A stretch of 64,000 nucleotides of DNA from Marmoricola sp. (GTDB lineage: Bacteria; Actinomycetota; Actinomycetes; Propionibacteriales; Nocardioidaceae), in assembly GCA_025964795.1 (NCBI GenBank), contig JAOPYC010000090.1, positions 1 through 64,000 on the forward strand, given 5' to 3'. Shown one piece after another: positions 1 to 7,510 of the stretch (position 1 is its first letter; every line of letters starts with the position of its first letter). The position numbers were made by a program, and so were the translations under genes. The notes below the pieces were generated by a model that searched no databases, was not told the DNA's origin, and was given only the letters and a program-made list of their open reading frames with translations.

Positions 1-1
1 G

Positions 2-499
2 CGCGGCCTCGAGGAGGTGCGCCGTGCGGCGGCGGCCTGGCCCGCGGCCGCGGTGCTCTCCGGCACGGACGCCACCGCGGCCCGGGTCGCCGCGCTGGCG
101 GCCGACGTGGACGTGCTCCACCTGGCCGGGCACGGGCGGCACACGCAGGAGAACCCGCTGTTCTCGGCCGTCGAGCTGAGCGACGGGCCGTGGTTCGGCT
201 ACGACATCGACCAGCTGGCGCGGACCCCGGAGACGGTCGTGCTGTCGGCGTGCGAGCTCGGCCGGGTCTCGGTGCGGTCCGGCGAGGAGGCGATCGGGAT
301 GAGCGCCGCGTGGCTGCATGCCGGAGCCCGCACGGTGCTGTCCTCGCCCGTGCTGATCGCCGACGACGTCGCCTGCGAGGCGCTGGCCCACTGGCACGCG
401 CTGGTGGCCCGGGGAGCCGCACCGGCCGACGCCCTGGCCGAGGTCGCGGCGGCCGCCGACGACGTCGTCCCGCTGCTGAGCTTCGGCGCGGGCTGGTGA
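2..499 (+). CDS. CHAT-domain protein, C-terminal part (5' end outside window)
   Basis: The frame is open from the first bases of the window, so only the C-terminal ~165 residues are present; the internal GTG at 17 is unlikely to be the true start. The visible part matches a caspase-like CHAT domain: an HLAGHG block (second His near nt 131-133) and an SACELG block (Cys codon 251-253) supply the His/Cys dyad, followed by the usual GxxxxWLxAGAR-type segment. CHAT proteins are separase/caspase-like proteases, often with N-terminal TPRs and sometimes part of defence or signalling systems. The N-terminal architecture cannot be seen, so its role is undetermined. It ends 6 nt before the convergent paaK stop. 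Confidence 0.85.
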   Translation, partial: RGLEEVRRAAAAWPAAAVLSGTDATAARVAALAADVDVLHLAGHGRHTQENPLFSAVELSDGPWFGYDIDQLARTPETVVLSACELGRVSVRSGEEAIGMSAAWLHAGARTVLSSPVLIADDVACEALAHWHALVARGAAPADALAEVAAAADDVVPLLSFGAGW

Positions 500-505
500 G
501 ACGGC

Positions 506-1798
506 TCAGCGGCGGTCGCTGATCCGTTTCGCCTTGCCCAGGGAGCGTTCCAGCGAGTGCGGGGCGAGCACGTCGACGTGGACGGTGATGCCGATCCGGT
601 GCTTGATCCGGAACCGCAGCGCGGCGCCGAGGGCCTCGGGGTCGTGCACCCCGGACGGCAGCTTCGCCGCGTGCTCCACCTGGACCAGCAGCTCGTCCAG
701 GTTGCCCGGTCGGCTGAGCACGCACAGGTAGTGCGGCGTCAGTCCCTCGATGGCCAGGATCTGCTCCTCGACCTGCGAGGGGAACACGTTCACCCCCCGG
801 ACGATCATCAGGTCGTCGGTGCGACCGGTGACCTTCTGCATCCGCCGGAAGGTGGGGTACGCCGTCCCGGGCAGCAGCCGGGTCAGGTCGCGGGTGCGGT
901 AGCGCACCACGGGCATCGCCTGCTTGGTCAGCGAGGTGAACACCAGCTCGCCCTCCTCGCCGTCGGGCAGCACCTCGAGGGTCACCGGGTCGACCACCTC
1001 CGGCAGGAAGTGGTCCTCCCACACGTGCAGGCCGTCCTGGGTCTTGGCCGACTCCTGGCTCACGCCGGGTCCCATCACCTCGGACAGGCCGTAGATGTCG
1101 ACCGCGCGGAGGCCGCTGCGCTCCTGAACCGTCGTCCGCATCTCGTCGGTCCAGGGCTCGGCCCCGAAGATGCCGACCTCCAGGCTGGTGTCGTGCGGAT
1201 CGACGCCCTGGGCCTCGAGCTCGTCGAGGATGCTCAGGAAGTAGGACGGCGTCACCATGATGATCCGCGGCTGGAAGTCGAGGATGAGCTGCACCTGGCG
1301 CTCGGTCATCCCGCCGCTGACCGGGACCACCGTGCAGCCGAGTCGCTCGGCACCGTAGTGGGCGCCCAGGCCGCCGGTGAACAAGCCGTAGCCGTAGGCC
1401 ACGTGGCATAGGTCGCCGGGACGCCCGCCCGCCGCCCGGATCGAGCGGGCCATCAGCTCGGCCCAGGTGTCGAGGTCCTCGCGGGTGTAGCCGACCACGG
1501 TCGGCTGGCCCGTCGTACCGCTCGAGGCGTGCACCCGGGCGACCTGCTCGCGCGGCACCGCGAACATGCCGAACGGGTAGTTCTCGCGCAGGTCGGCCTT
1601 GGTCGTGAACGGGAACCGAGCCAGGTCCCCCAGCTCGACGAGGTCCTCGGGAGTTACGCCGGCGGCGTCGAAGGCACGGCGGTAGTGCGGCACCCGCTCG
1701 TAGGCCGACCGCAGCGTGCCGCGCAGCCGTTGGAGCTGCAGGACCTCCAGCTCGGGACGTGTCATCGCCGGGATCTCCCCGGGAGTCTGGCCGGCCAT
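506..1798 (-). CDS. paaK: phenylacetate-CoA ligase
   Basis: Adenylate-forming ligase that would activate phenylacetate (or a related aryl acid) to its CoA ester, the entry step of the paa ring-epoxidation pathway. Signatures: the P-loop SSGTTGQPT near residues 92-100, DIYGLSEVMGPG near 245, the TGRTDDLMIVRGVNVFP hinge near 340, and the small C-terminal PaaK domain. The ATG at 1798 has a GAGGG element 8 nt upstream and gives ~430 aa, the usual length. An in-frame ATG-ATG at 1838-1843 would add 15 residues but sits inside the operator array. No other paa genes are in the window, so the true substrate could be another aromatic acid. Confidence 0.9.
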   Translation of the reverse strand: MAGQTPGEIPAMTRPELEVLQLQRLRGTLRSAYERVPHYRRAFDAAGVTPEDLVELGDLARFPFTTKADLRENYPFGMFAVPREQVARVHASSGTTGQPTVVGYTREDLDTWAELMARSIRAAGGRPGDLCHVAYGYGLFTGGLGAHYGAERLGCTVVPVSGGMTERQVQLILDFQPRIIMVTPSYFLSILDELEAQGVDPHDTSLEVGIFGAEPWTDEMRTTVQERSGLRAVDIYGLSEVMGPGVSQESAKTQDGLHVWEDHFLPEVVDPVTLEVLPDGEEGELVFTSLTKQAMPVVRYRTRDLTRLLPGTAYPTFRRMQKVTGRTDDLMIVRGVNVFPSQVEEQILAIEGLTPHYLCVLSRPGNLDELLVQVEHAAKLPSGVHDPEALGAALRFRIKHRIGITVHVDVLAPHSLERSLGKAKRISDRR

Positions 1799-1834
1799 GC
1801 CGCCACCCTCGCACTGCCGGGCCTGCGTCACCAC

Positions 1835-1886
1835 TGACATCATCGATGCTTGTTATGACGTCATAGTGATGTCATAGTGGCATCAT
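1835..1886. promoter_or_regulatory. iterated TGAYRTCAT operator array in the divergent paaK / RHH promoter
   Basis: Four related 9-mers: TGACATCAT (1835-1843), TGACGTCAT (1856-1864), TGATGTCAT (1867-1875) and TGGCATCAT (1878-1886). The last three are spaced exactly 11 bp. ATGACGTCAT at 1855-1864 is a perfect palindrome. A plausible -35 TTGTTA (1850-1855) and -10 CATAGT (1873-1878), 17 bp apart, put transcription start at about the ATG at 1885, so the RHH gene is probably leaderless. The array covers the whole promoter and fits binding by ribbon-helix-helix dimers, most simply the product of the downstream gene. Confidence 0.65.
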
Positions 1887-2409
1887 GGAACTCACTCCCT
1901 TCGTCGACCGGCTCCGGCGCGACCTGTCCGACGCCGCGGCCGCCGGGGGGGCCGAGGCCCAGGCCGCGGCCGACCGGCTCGCGCTGGCCCTGGACCCCGC
2001 CACCCGGATGATGCTGCTCGAGGCGCTGTCGGAGGCGGCCGCCGAGATCACCTCGGCCCTCGACCACGACGCGGTCGACGTCCGGATGAACGGCCGCGAG
2101 CCCGACTTCGTCGTCACCCGCCTCCAGGCCGACGAGCCTCCCGCGACGCCTCCGCCACCGACGCCGCCCACTCCCCCCGAGCCCGAGGACGACAGCCAGT
2201 CGCGGATCACCCTGCGCCTGCCCGAGTCGGTCAAGGCCCGGGCCGAGGAGGCTGCGAACCAGATCGGCCAGTCGCTCAACGCCTGGCTGGTCGACGCCGT
2301 CCGCGACGCCCTCGACGGCCGGCGGGTCGACCTGCAGGTCGCCAGCAGCCGCCTCACCGTCACCGACGACGGAAGTCGTCGCAAGCAGGTCCGGGGCTGG
2401 GTCCGATGA
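1885..2409 (+). CDS. ribbon-helix-helix (Arc/CopG/HicB-like) DNA-binding protein
   Basis: 174 aa. The N-terminal ~80 residues are helical and Ala/Leu-rich. A proline linker (about 85-100) follows, then a ribbon-helix-helix segment at about 106-144 with SRITLRLPESVKARAEEAA followed by a SLNAWLVDAVRDAL helix, as in CopG/Arc/HicB-type regulators. The start codon lies inside the operator array, consistent with leaderless autoregulated expression. Its stop overlaps an ATG (ATGA) at the DUF4097 gene, so the two are co-transcribed. Similar genes are often named HicB-family antitoxins, but no HicA-type toxin is adjacent, so a pure transcription regulator is more likely. Confidence 0.75.
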   Translation: MELTPFVDRLRRDLSDAAAAGGAEAQAAADRLALALDPATRMMLLEALSEAAAEITSALDHDAVDVRMNGREPDFVVTRLQADEPPATPPPPTPPTPPEPEDDSQSRITLRLPESVKARAEEAANQIGQSLNAWLVDAVRDALDGRRVDLQVASSRLTVTDDGSRRKQVRGWVR

Positions 2410-2453
2410 CCCCCACCCGGAGACCCAGCCCCACTGGAACAGGAGAGCTCATC

Positions 2454-3290
2454 GTGCACACCTTCGAGACACCCGACCCGACCATGCTGATGGTCCGCAG
2501 CTCGGCCGGCCACGTCACCGTGACCGCCGGCGACACCGACCGCACCACCGTCGAGCTGACCCCCCTGAACGCCGCCGGCGAGCAGGCGGTCGCCACCGCC
2601 ACGGTCACCCAGCGCGGCGGCGGGATCGTCGTCCACCTGCCGCACCAGCGCGGCGGGCTGTTCCGCCAGGGAGCCTCCGTCGACGTGGTGGTGCACTGCC
2701 CGACCGGGACCGCGCTCGAGGTGCGGACCGACGCGGCCGACGTGCAGGCGACCGGGACCTACTCCCGGGCCTCGGTCACCTCCGGCTCGGGGACCATCGA
2801 GGTCGACGTGGTGACGGGCACGGCCAACCTCAGGACCGGCTCCGGCACGGTCACCGCCACCGACGTCCGTGACGCGCTCGTGGCCGCTACGGGGTCGGGC
2901 AACGTCCGCGTCGGCCACACGGCCCGGACCGCCAAGGTCACCGTCGGCTCCGGCGACATCTCGATCAGTGAGCTCGCCGGCGACGTGGTCACCAAGACCG
3001 GCTCCGGTGACGTCGAGGTGGACCGTCTCGACGGCGCGCTGACGACCAAGACCGGCTCCGGCAACCTGACCGTGCGCCGCGCCGTCGCCGGGTCGGTCCT
3101 CGCCAAGGGGGCCAGCGGCAGCGTCACCATCGGCGTCGAGGAGGGCACGGCGGCCTGGCTGGACGTGTCCACGCTCACCGGCCGCGTCCGCCAGGAGCTC
3201 GGCGAGGCAGCCCCTCCCACGGACGGCGACAACCGCGTCGAGATCACCGCGCACACCGTGAGCGGCAACCTGCGGGTGCACCGATCATGA
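2454..3290 (+). CDS. DUF4097-family beta-strand repeat protein
   Basis: 278 aa of repeated short beta strands with a recurring T-G-S-G-(D/N/T) turn (TGSGNV, VGSGDI, TGSGDV, TGSGNL), typical of DUF4097 putative-adhesin right-handed beta folds. No signal peptide or membrane helix is seen, so it is probably cytoplasmic. The GTG at 2454 is preferred: AGGAG lies 8 nt upstream and the protein then begins MHTFETPDP, like family members. The ATG at 2406, overlapping the previous stop, would add 16 residues. It is co-transcribed with the RHH gene. The biochemical role of this family is unknown. Confidence 0.8.
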   Translation: MHTFETPDPTMLMVRSSAGHVTVTAGDTDRTTVELTPLNAAGEQAVATATVTQRGGGIVVHLPHQRGGLFRQGASVDVVVHCPTGTALEVRTDAADVQATGTYSRASVTSGSGTIEVDVVTGTANLRTGSGTVTATDVRDALVAATGSGNVRVGHTARTAKVTVGSGDISISELAGDVVTKTGSGDVEVDRLDGALTTKTGSGNLTVRRAVAGSVLAKGASGSVTIGVEEGTAAWLDVSTLTGRVRQELGEAAPPTDGDNRVEITAHTVSGNLRVHRS

Positions 3291-3365
3291 GCCGGCGGAC
3301 CTTCGGGTCGGCCCAGCGCTGGCCGAGGAACCCGGTCCCGGCCGTGACCCAGGCCCAGCCCCGCC

Positions 3366-4121
3366 TCAGAGCGCTCGGGCGAACAGGGCCTGCAGCTCGG
3401 TGAAGTGCCGTTCCGTGGCGGCCTCGTCGTACATCGATGTGTCGGCCATCGAGTAGCCATGGGCGGCGCCGGCGTACACCTCGTTCCGGCTCGTCAGGCC
3501 CGCGTCCGCCAGGGCCTGGCCCAGCACCGCGACGGCCTCGGCCGGCATCGACCGGTCCTGGTCGGCGTGACCGAAGACGAACTCCGCCATCGCCGTCCGC
3601 AGGCTGTGGTGGGGGCTGTCCTCGTCGTCGGTGACCAGCCCGCCACCGTGGAAGCCGCCCACCGCCGCGACCTCCGGGTCGAGGCCGGCGGCCCGCACCG
3701 CGAGCCGGGCTCCCATGCAGTAGCCCGTGGTGCCGACCGGGCCGTCGGCGACACCGGGGAGCTGCCGCAGCGCCGCGAGGTAGACCGGGATGTCGTGCGC
3801 GGCCCGCTCGCCGGTCAGGCCCCTGACCCTGGGCATCACGCCCTCGAAGAACGCCTCGCGCTCCCCCGGCTCCCGGAGGTCGGCGTGGGGCGCGAGGTCC
3901 TCGGCGCGGCCGTCGCGGTAGAACGCGTTGGGGGCGAGCACGACGTAGCCCCAGTCGGCGATCCGCTGGCACATCTCCGCGATCCGCGGGCGCAGCCCGA
4001 TCGCGTCCATGAAGAACACCACGCCGGGGTGCGGCGCGCCGTCCGTCGGACCACTGCTGGGACGGGCGACGTACGCCTCGGCCACACTGGAGCCGGCCAT
4101 CGGAATCTCGAGAACGTCCAC
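3366..4121 (-). CDS. dienelactone hydrolase family protein
   Basis: 251-aa alpha/beta hydrolase. The catalytic triad is visible: Cys135 in GYCMGA (the cysteine nucleophile typical of dienelactone hydrolases), Asp187 or Asp189 in GHADQD, and His221 in AAHGYS. The family hydrolyses dienelactone in chloroaromatic degradation, but many members act on unrelated esters and lactones. No other chlorocatechol genes are nearby, so the substrate is unknown. It is a stand-alone gene facing away from the lipoprotein gene. The 75 nt to the DUF4097 stop hold nothing recognisable. Confidence 0.88.
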   Translation of the reverse strand: MDVLEIPMAGSSVAEAYVARPSSGPTDGAPHPGVVFFMDAIGLRPRIAEMCQRIADWGYVVLAPNAFYRDGRAEDLAPHADLREPGEREAFFEGVMPRVRGLTGERAAHDIPVYLAALRQLPGVADGPVGTTGYCMGARLAVRAAGLDPEVAAVGGFHGGGLVTDDEDSPHHSLRTAMAEFVFGHADQDRSMPAEAVAVLGQALADAGLTSRNEVYAGAAHGYSMADTSMYDEAATERHFTELQALFARAL

Positions 4122-4180
4122 GCGGTCAGGCTAGCCACGAGCACCACGGGCCGGGGCACCGCCCGGAGGGAGGAGCGCGC

Positions 4181-4804
4181 GTGAAGGTCGTCCTGCCGCT
4201 GCTCGTCGCGCTCGTGCTGACGGCCGGCTGCGCGGCGCCGCAGGACGAGCGGCCGGAGCCCTCCGCGGAGGCCCCGGGTACGACACCCAGTGCGACACCC
4301 CGTGCGTCTTCCGGCGCGACGTCCGGCGCGACGCCCGCGCAACCGTCCGTGACCCGCTCGGCCACGACCTACCCGGAGCCGCGGCCGGCCTCGCCGCGCG
4401 TGGGCGAGTCGTTCACCGCCGCGATCCTGGCGAGCGGTGGCTGGGTCGAGGCGCGCGTCACGGTGACCGCGGTCGACAGCCCCGCGTACGACGCTCGGGT
4501 GCTGCTCTTCCGGTGGAAGGCGACCAACATCGACGACCACGCGCTGGCGGCACCCGTCGACCCGATCAGCTATCGGTTCGCGGGCCTGGACGACCGGGAC
4601 CGGCGTACGCGGACGCTCGGCTACGAGCCCGGCTCGAGCGCGCGCGGGTGCCGGATCCTGCCGGGGCGGGTCCGCTGGAAGCCCGGGCAGACGATCCACG
4701 GCTGCTCGGCCCAGGAGCTCCCGGCCGGCTCGCGCCTCGCCCGCGTCGCGTTCCTCAGCGGCGACCCGCGCAACCCGCAGACGGTGGAGTTCTTCCTCGA
4801 CTAG
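4181..4804 (+). CDS. secreted lipoprotein of unknown function
   Basis: 207 aa. The GTG start has a GGAGGGAGG ribosome site. A short hydrophobic signal ends in the lipobox LTAGC (Cys17), so the protein should be lipid-anchored outside the membrane. A low-complexity Pro/Thr/Ser/Ala linker (about 22-65) leads to a ~130-residue beta-rich domain beginning VGESFTAAILASGG, loosely like DUF4352-type lipoprotein domains. That likeness is not firm. Two cysteines in the C-terminal domain (ARGCRIL and IHGCSAQ) may form a disulfide. The 3' end overlaps the convergent LigB-like gene by 4 nt. Confidence 0.75.
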   Translation: MKVVLPLLVALVLTAGCAAPQDERPEPSAEAPGTTPSATPRASSGATSGATPAQPSVTRSATTYPEPRPASPRVGESFTAAILASGGWVEARVTVTAVDSPAYDARVLLFRWKATNIDDHALAAPVDPISYRFAGLDDRDRRTRTLGYEPGSSARGCRILPGRVRWKPGQTIHGCSAQELPAGSRLARVAFLSGDPRNPQTVEFFLD

Positions 4805-5394
4805 CGGTGGGTGAGGTCCCAGCGGGCGACCCACCAGGCCACGCCGTAGGGCGCCTCGGCGTAGCTGACGTAGGCCACGACCTCACGGTCCCGGGCCAGC
4901 TCACCCAGTAGGCGCAGGGCCGGCACGCCTTCGCACCAGAGCTCCTCGCCCTCCTCGGGGTCGAGGGCGGCCAGCGACTCCGCGTCTCCGGAGCGCAGGG
5001 CCAGCTCGATGCGCTCGTCGAAGGCCACCGCGTCGGGGTGCAGGTGGCCGGGGGCCTTCTCCCCACGGCGCGCTGTGCCGTCGGCCATCACGACCAGCGT
5101 GGTCGGCTCGGAGACCTTGAGCAGGCCGGCGGCGGCGTCGGGCAGCGCGAGCCGGGGCTCGAACGCGACCGGTCCCAACAGCGTCGTTGCGACGCGATGG
5201 CCGAGCGGCTCGGTGATCCCGCGGGCGGCGTTGGCCTCACTCACGGGTACGGCGAGCACGACGACGGGGTGCCCCGCGGGCAGCGTCGAGGTGGCCATCG
5301 CGCACGCGGCGCGCAGGCCGGCCACCGGGTCGTCCACCGACCGCGGTGACAGCAGCGCCGGCGGACTGGGCAGCACCAGCACGGTCTCGATCAT
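4801..5394 (-). CDS. class III extradiol dioxygenase subunit B-like (LigB-like) protein
   Basis: 197 aa, last gene of the gpgS-folP2 operon; its ATG overlaps the folP2 stop (ATGA). The N-terminus resembles the LigB/MEMO fold start (VLVLPSPPALLSP). True extradiol enzymes have a metal-binding His at the P-H-P-P position; here it is Ser, which argues against ring-cleavage activity. Alanine-rich LigB-like proteins of unknown role are common in actinobacteria. The family call rests mainly on this N-terminal block and on context. Confidence 0.5.
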   Translation of the reverse strand: MIETVLVLPSPPALLSPRSVDDPVAGLRAACAMATSTLPAGHPVVVLAVPVSEANAARGITEPLGHRVATTLLGPVAFEPRLALPDAAAGLLKVSEPTTLVVMADGTARRGEKAPGHLHPDAVAFDERIELALRSGDAESLAALDPEEGEELWCEGVPALRLLGELARDREVVAYVSYAEAPYGVAWWVARWDLTHR

Positions 5395-6254
5395 GCTCGG
5401 CCCCGGATGGTCCGCGCCGGCGATCGCCGGCCGAGGATGACGTCGACCATGTCGACGACCTGCCGGGTCTCGGTGACCTCGTGCACCCGGAAGATGCGGG
5501 CGCCGTGCAGGGTGGCGAGCGCCGTCGCGGCCAGGGTCCCGGTCAGCCGCTCGCCCACGGGCAGGTCCAGCGACTCCCCCACGAAGTCCTTGTTGGACAG
5601 CGACACCAGCACCGGCCAGCCGGTCGCGACCAGCTCGTCGAGGCGGCGGGTGAGGTCGAGCGAGTCCTGCGTGGTCTTGCCGAAGTCGTGGGCCGGGTCG
5701 ATGACGATGCTGTCCCGGTCGACGCCCGCGGCGGCCGCCCGTTCGGCGTATGCCGTGGTGTCGGTGATCGCGCTGGCCACCACGTCGGCGTACTCGATGC
5801 GGTGGGGGCGGGTACGCGGGACCACGCCGCCGGTGTGGGTGCAGATGATCCCCGCGTCGTACGCCGCGGCGACGTCGACCAGCTCGGGGTCCGCCCCGCC
5901 CCACGCGTCGTTGAGCACGTCGGCCCCGGCCTCGCACACCGCGCGCGCGACCGACGCGCGCCAGGTGTCCACGCTGATCACCACGTCCGGGTGCAGCGCG
6001 CGCACGCGCTCGACGAACGGCACCGTGCGGCGCATCTCCTCCTCGGCGTCGATCTCCGCCCCGGGCGCCGCCTTGATGCCGCCGATGTCGACGATCTCGG
6101 CCCCCTCGGCGACCACCTGGGCGACCCGGTCCAGTGCCTTGTCCTCCGCCCACGTCGCCCCCTGGTCGTAGAACGAGTCGGGGGTGCGGTTGACGATCGC
6201 CATCATCAGCCGCCGGTCGTCCGGGAAGGACTGCCGGCCGAGACGGAGCGTCAT
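5391..6254 (-). CDS. folP2: dihydropteroate synthase homologue of the FolP2 type
   Basis: 287 aa, TIM-barrel DHPS-like. It retains family blocks (VNRTPDSFYD near 21-30, VDIGG near 55-59, SVDTWRASVA, NDAWGG, DPAHDFGKT, SNKDF). The substrate loop is altered: DIGGIKAAPG replaces the canonical DIGGESTRPG. This matches actinobacterial FolP2, which in mycobacteria sits beside gpgS and has been reported not to act as a functional DHPS. A role linked to GpgS is therefore more likely than folate synthesis. Its ATG overlaps the gpgS stop (ATGA) and its stop overlaps the next start, so translation is probably coupled. Confidence 0.85.
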   Translation of the reverse strand: MTLRLGRQSFPDDRRLMMAIVNRTPDSFYDQGATWAEDKALDRVAQVVAEGAEIVDIGGIKAAPGAEIDAEEEMRRTVPFVERVRALHPDVVISVDTWRASVARAVCEAGADVLNDAWGGADPELVDVAAAYDAGIICTHTGGVVPRTRPHRIEYADVVASAITDTTAYAERAAAAGVDRDSIVIDPAHDFGKTTQDSLDLTRRLDELVATGWPVLVSLSNKDFVGESLDLPVGERLTGTLAATALATLHGARIFRVHEVTETRQVVDMVDVILGRRSPARTIRGRA

Positions 6255-7201
6255 GGTGGGAATCCTTGCACTCCCCCGGATGCGCCGATCGCGGGCGGGC
6301 GCTCCACCAACGGGATCTCGCGGCGGACGGTGGCGACCTCGGCGCCGACCTTGCGGGGCTGGTCCAGGGCGACGTGGTCGGCGGCGGAACCGGTGGAGCG
6401 GCGGGTCGAGGCCGCGAGGATCTGGGCCGCCATCCCGCCGAGGTCGTGCAGGCTCTGGTGCCGGTGGGCGCGGCGGCCGAGATCCACCTGGGCGATCGCC
6501 GCGGGACCGAGGAGGCGGGCGGTGTCGATCAGGGCGGCCAGCTCGACGGCGTACCCGGTGGGCACGCAGAGCCGCTCGAACAGGTCGCGTCGTACGGCCC
6601 ACTCGCCGGCGAGCGGCTGCACCAACCAGCCCAGCTCGGGCCACTCCAGCGCGATCAGCGGACGCGCCACCAGCTCGGTGACCCGGCCACCGTCGAGGGA
6701 CGCGTCGCCGGCGGCGTCCTCCCCCGCGGTCCGCTCGTAGAACCCTTTCACCAGGGCGATCCCGTCGCCGGTCAGCAGCGGTCCCAGGAGCCCGGGGACG
6801 AAGTGCGTGTCCCAGTCGACGAGGTCGGCGTCCATGAACACGATCAAGTCGCCGCGCGTCACGAACAGCGACTTCCACATCGCCTCGCCCTTGCCGGCAT
6901 GGGTGCCGAGCTCGGGGCGGATCTCGTGCGATCGGTGCACGACGGCACCCGCGTCGCTGGCCACCGTGAAGGTGTCGTCGGTCGAGTCGGAGTCGATCAC
7001 CACGATCTCGTCGAGCAGGCTCGTCGTCTCCATCAACGCCGACCGGACCCTGCTGACCACCGCCCCGACCGTCGCCGCCTCGTTGCGCGCGGGCACCACC
7101 AGGCTGGTCGTCAGGCCTGTCTCCGCCTTGCGCCGCAGCAGCGAGGTGAGGTCCCAGTCCTGCCAGCGGTGGGTGCGCTCACCGTGCGCGTCGGGCTTCA
7201 C
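6251..7201 (-). CDS. gpgS: glucosyl-3-phosphoglycerate synthase (GT81)
   Basis: 316 aa. A retaining GT-A glycosyltransferase that transfers glucose from NDP-glucose to 3-phosphoglycerate, the first step to glucosylglycerate and methylglucose lipopolysaccharides. Seen: the nucleotide-binding VVPARNE (35-41), the GKGEAMW loop (103-109), the metal-binding DAD in VFMDADLVDW (about 124-126), and the PLAGEWAVRR and HRHQSLHDLG blocks typical of GpgS. The gpgS-folP2 order is the same as in mycobacteria. First gene of a three-gene operon; the glucosylglycerate phosphatase gene is not in the window. Confidence 0.92.
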   Translation of the reverse strand: MKPDAHGERTHRWQDWDLTSLLRRKAETGLTTSLVVPARNEAATVGAVVSRVRSALMETTSLLDEIVVIDSDSTDDTFTVASDAGAVVHRSHEIRPELGTHAGKGEAMWKSLFVTRGDLIVFMDADLVDWDTHFVPGLLGPLLTGDGIALVKGFYERTAGEDAAGDASLDGGRVTELVARPLIALEWPELGWLVQPLAGEWAVRRDLFERLCVPTGYAVELAALIDTARLLGPAAIAQVDLGRRAHRHQSLHDLGGMAAQILAASTRRSTGSAADHVALDQPRKVGAEVATVRREIPLVERPPAIGASGGVQGFPP

Positions 7202-7250
7202 GTCGCAAACCTAGACTCGGGGTGCGACGACGCGACCGGAGGAGCACCTC

Positions 7251-7421
7251 GTGGACCGCAAGAAGGCCTACTTCTGGCTGATGGGCACCTGCATCGCCCT
7301 GATCGTGCTGGCGTGGAACGTGGTGCGGTTCTGGTCCGTCCCGGCAGCCGTGGTGATGAGCGTGATCGCCGCGGTGATCCCGCCGATCGCCGTCATCGTC
7401 GGGAACCGCGGCCAGTCCTGA
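7251..7421 (+). CDS. DUF3099 small membrane protein
   Basis: 56 aa. The GTG start has a GGAGGA ribosome site 7 nt upstream. The sequence starts MDRKKAYFWLMGTC and has two hydrophobic helices split by a short RFWSVPAA loop, with the VVMSVIAAVIPPIAVI block characteristic of DUF3099. It should be an integral membrane protein with a short positive N-terminus. It is divergent from gpgS, with 49 nt between starts. Function unknown. Confidence 0.8.
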   Translation: MDRKKAYFWLMGTCIALIVLAWNVVRFWSVPAAVVMSVIAAVIPPIAVIVGNRGQS

Positions 7422-7510
7422 GCCATCAGAGCTGGTCGAGCTTCTCCTGCATGCTCGAGGCCACCTGGTCGGCCAGCGGCCGCCCACCACGCGGTTGGCA
7501 GGATGGGCCC

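Noticed and set aside
17-499. GTG at 17 as the start of the CHAT gene
   Set aside because: The frame is open upstream to base 2 and CHAT domains are normally C-terminal parts of longer proteins, so the gene continues outside the window.
1885-2409. HicAB-type toxin-antitoxin call for the RHH gene
   Set aside because: No HicA-like or other small toxin gene lies on either side; the partner is DUF4097.
3244-3972. Alternative minus frame overlapping the dienelactone hydrolase
   Set aside because: The correct frame has the GYCMGA nucleophile and full triad; this one is shadow.
4801-6153. Long minus-strand frame of 450 codons covering LigB-like and folP2
   Set aside because: The upper part is low-complexity Arg/Gly in the wrong frame to folP2; the real gene starts at ATG 5394.
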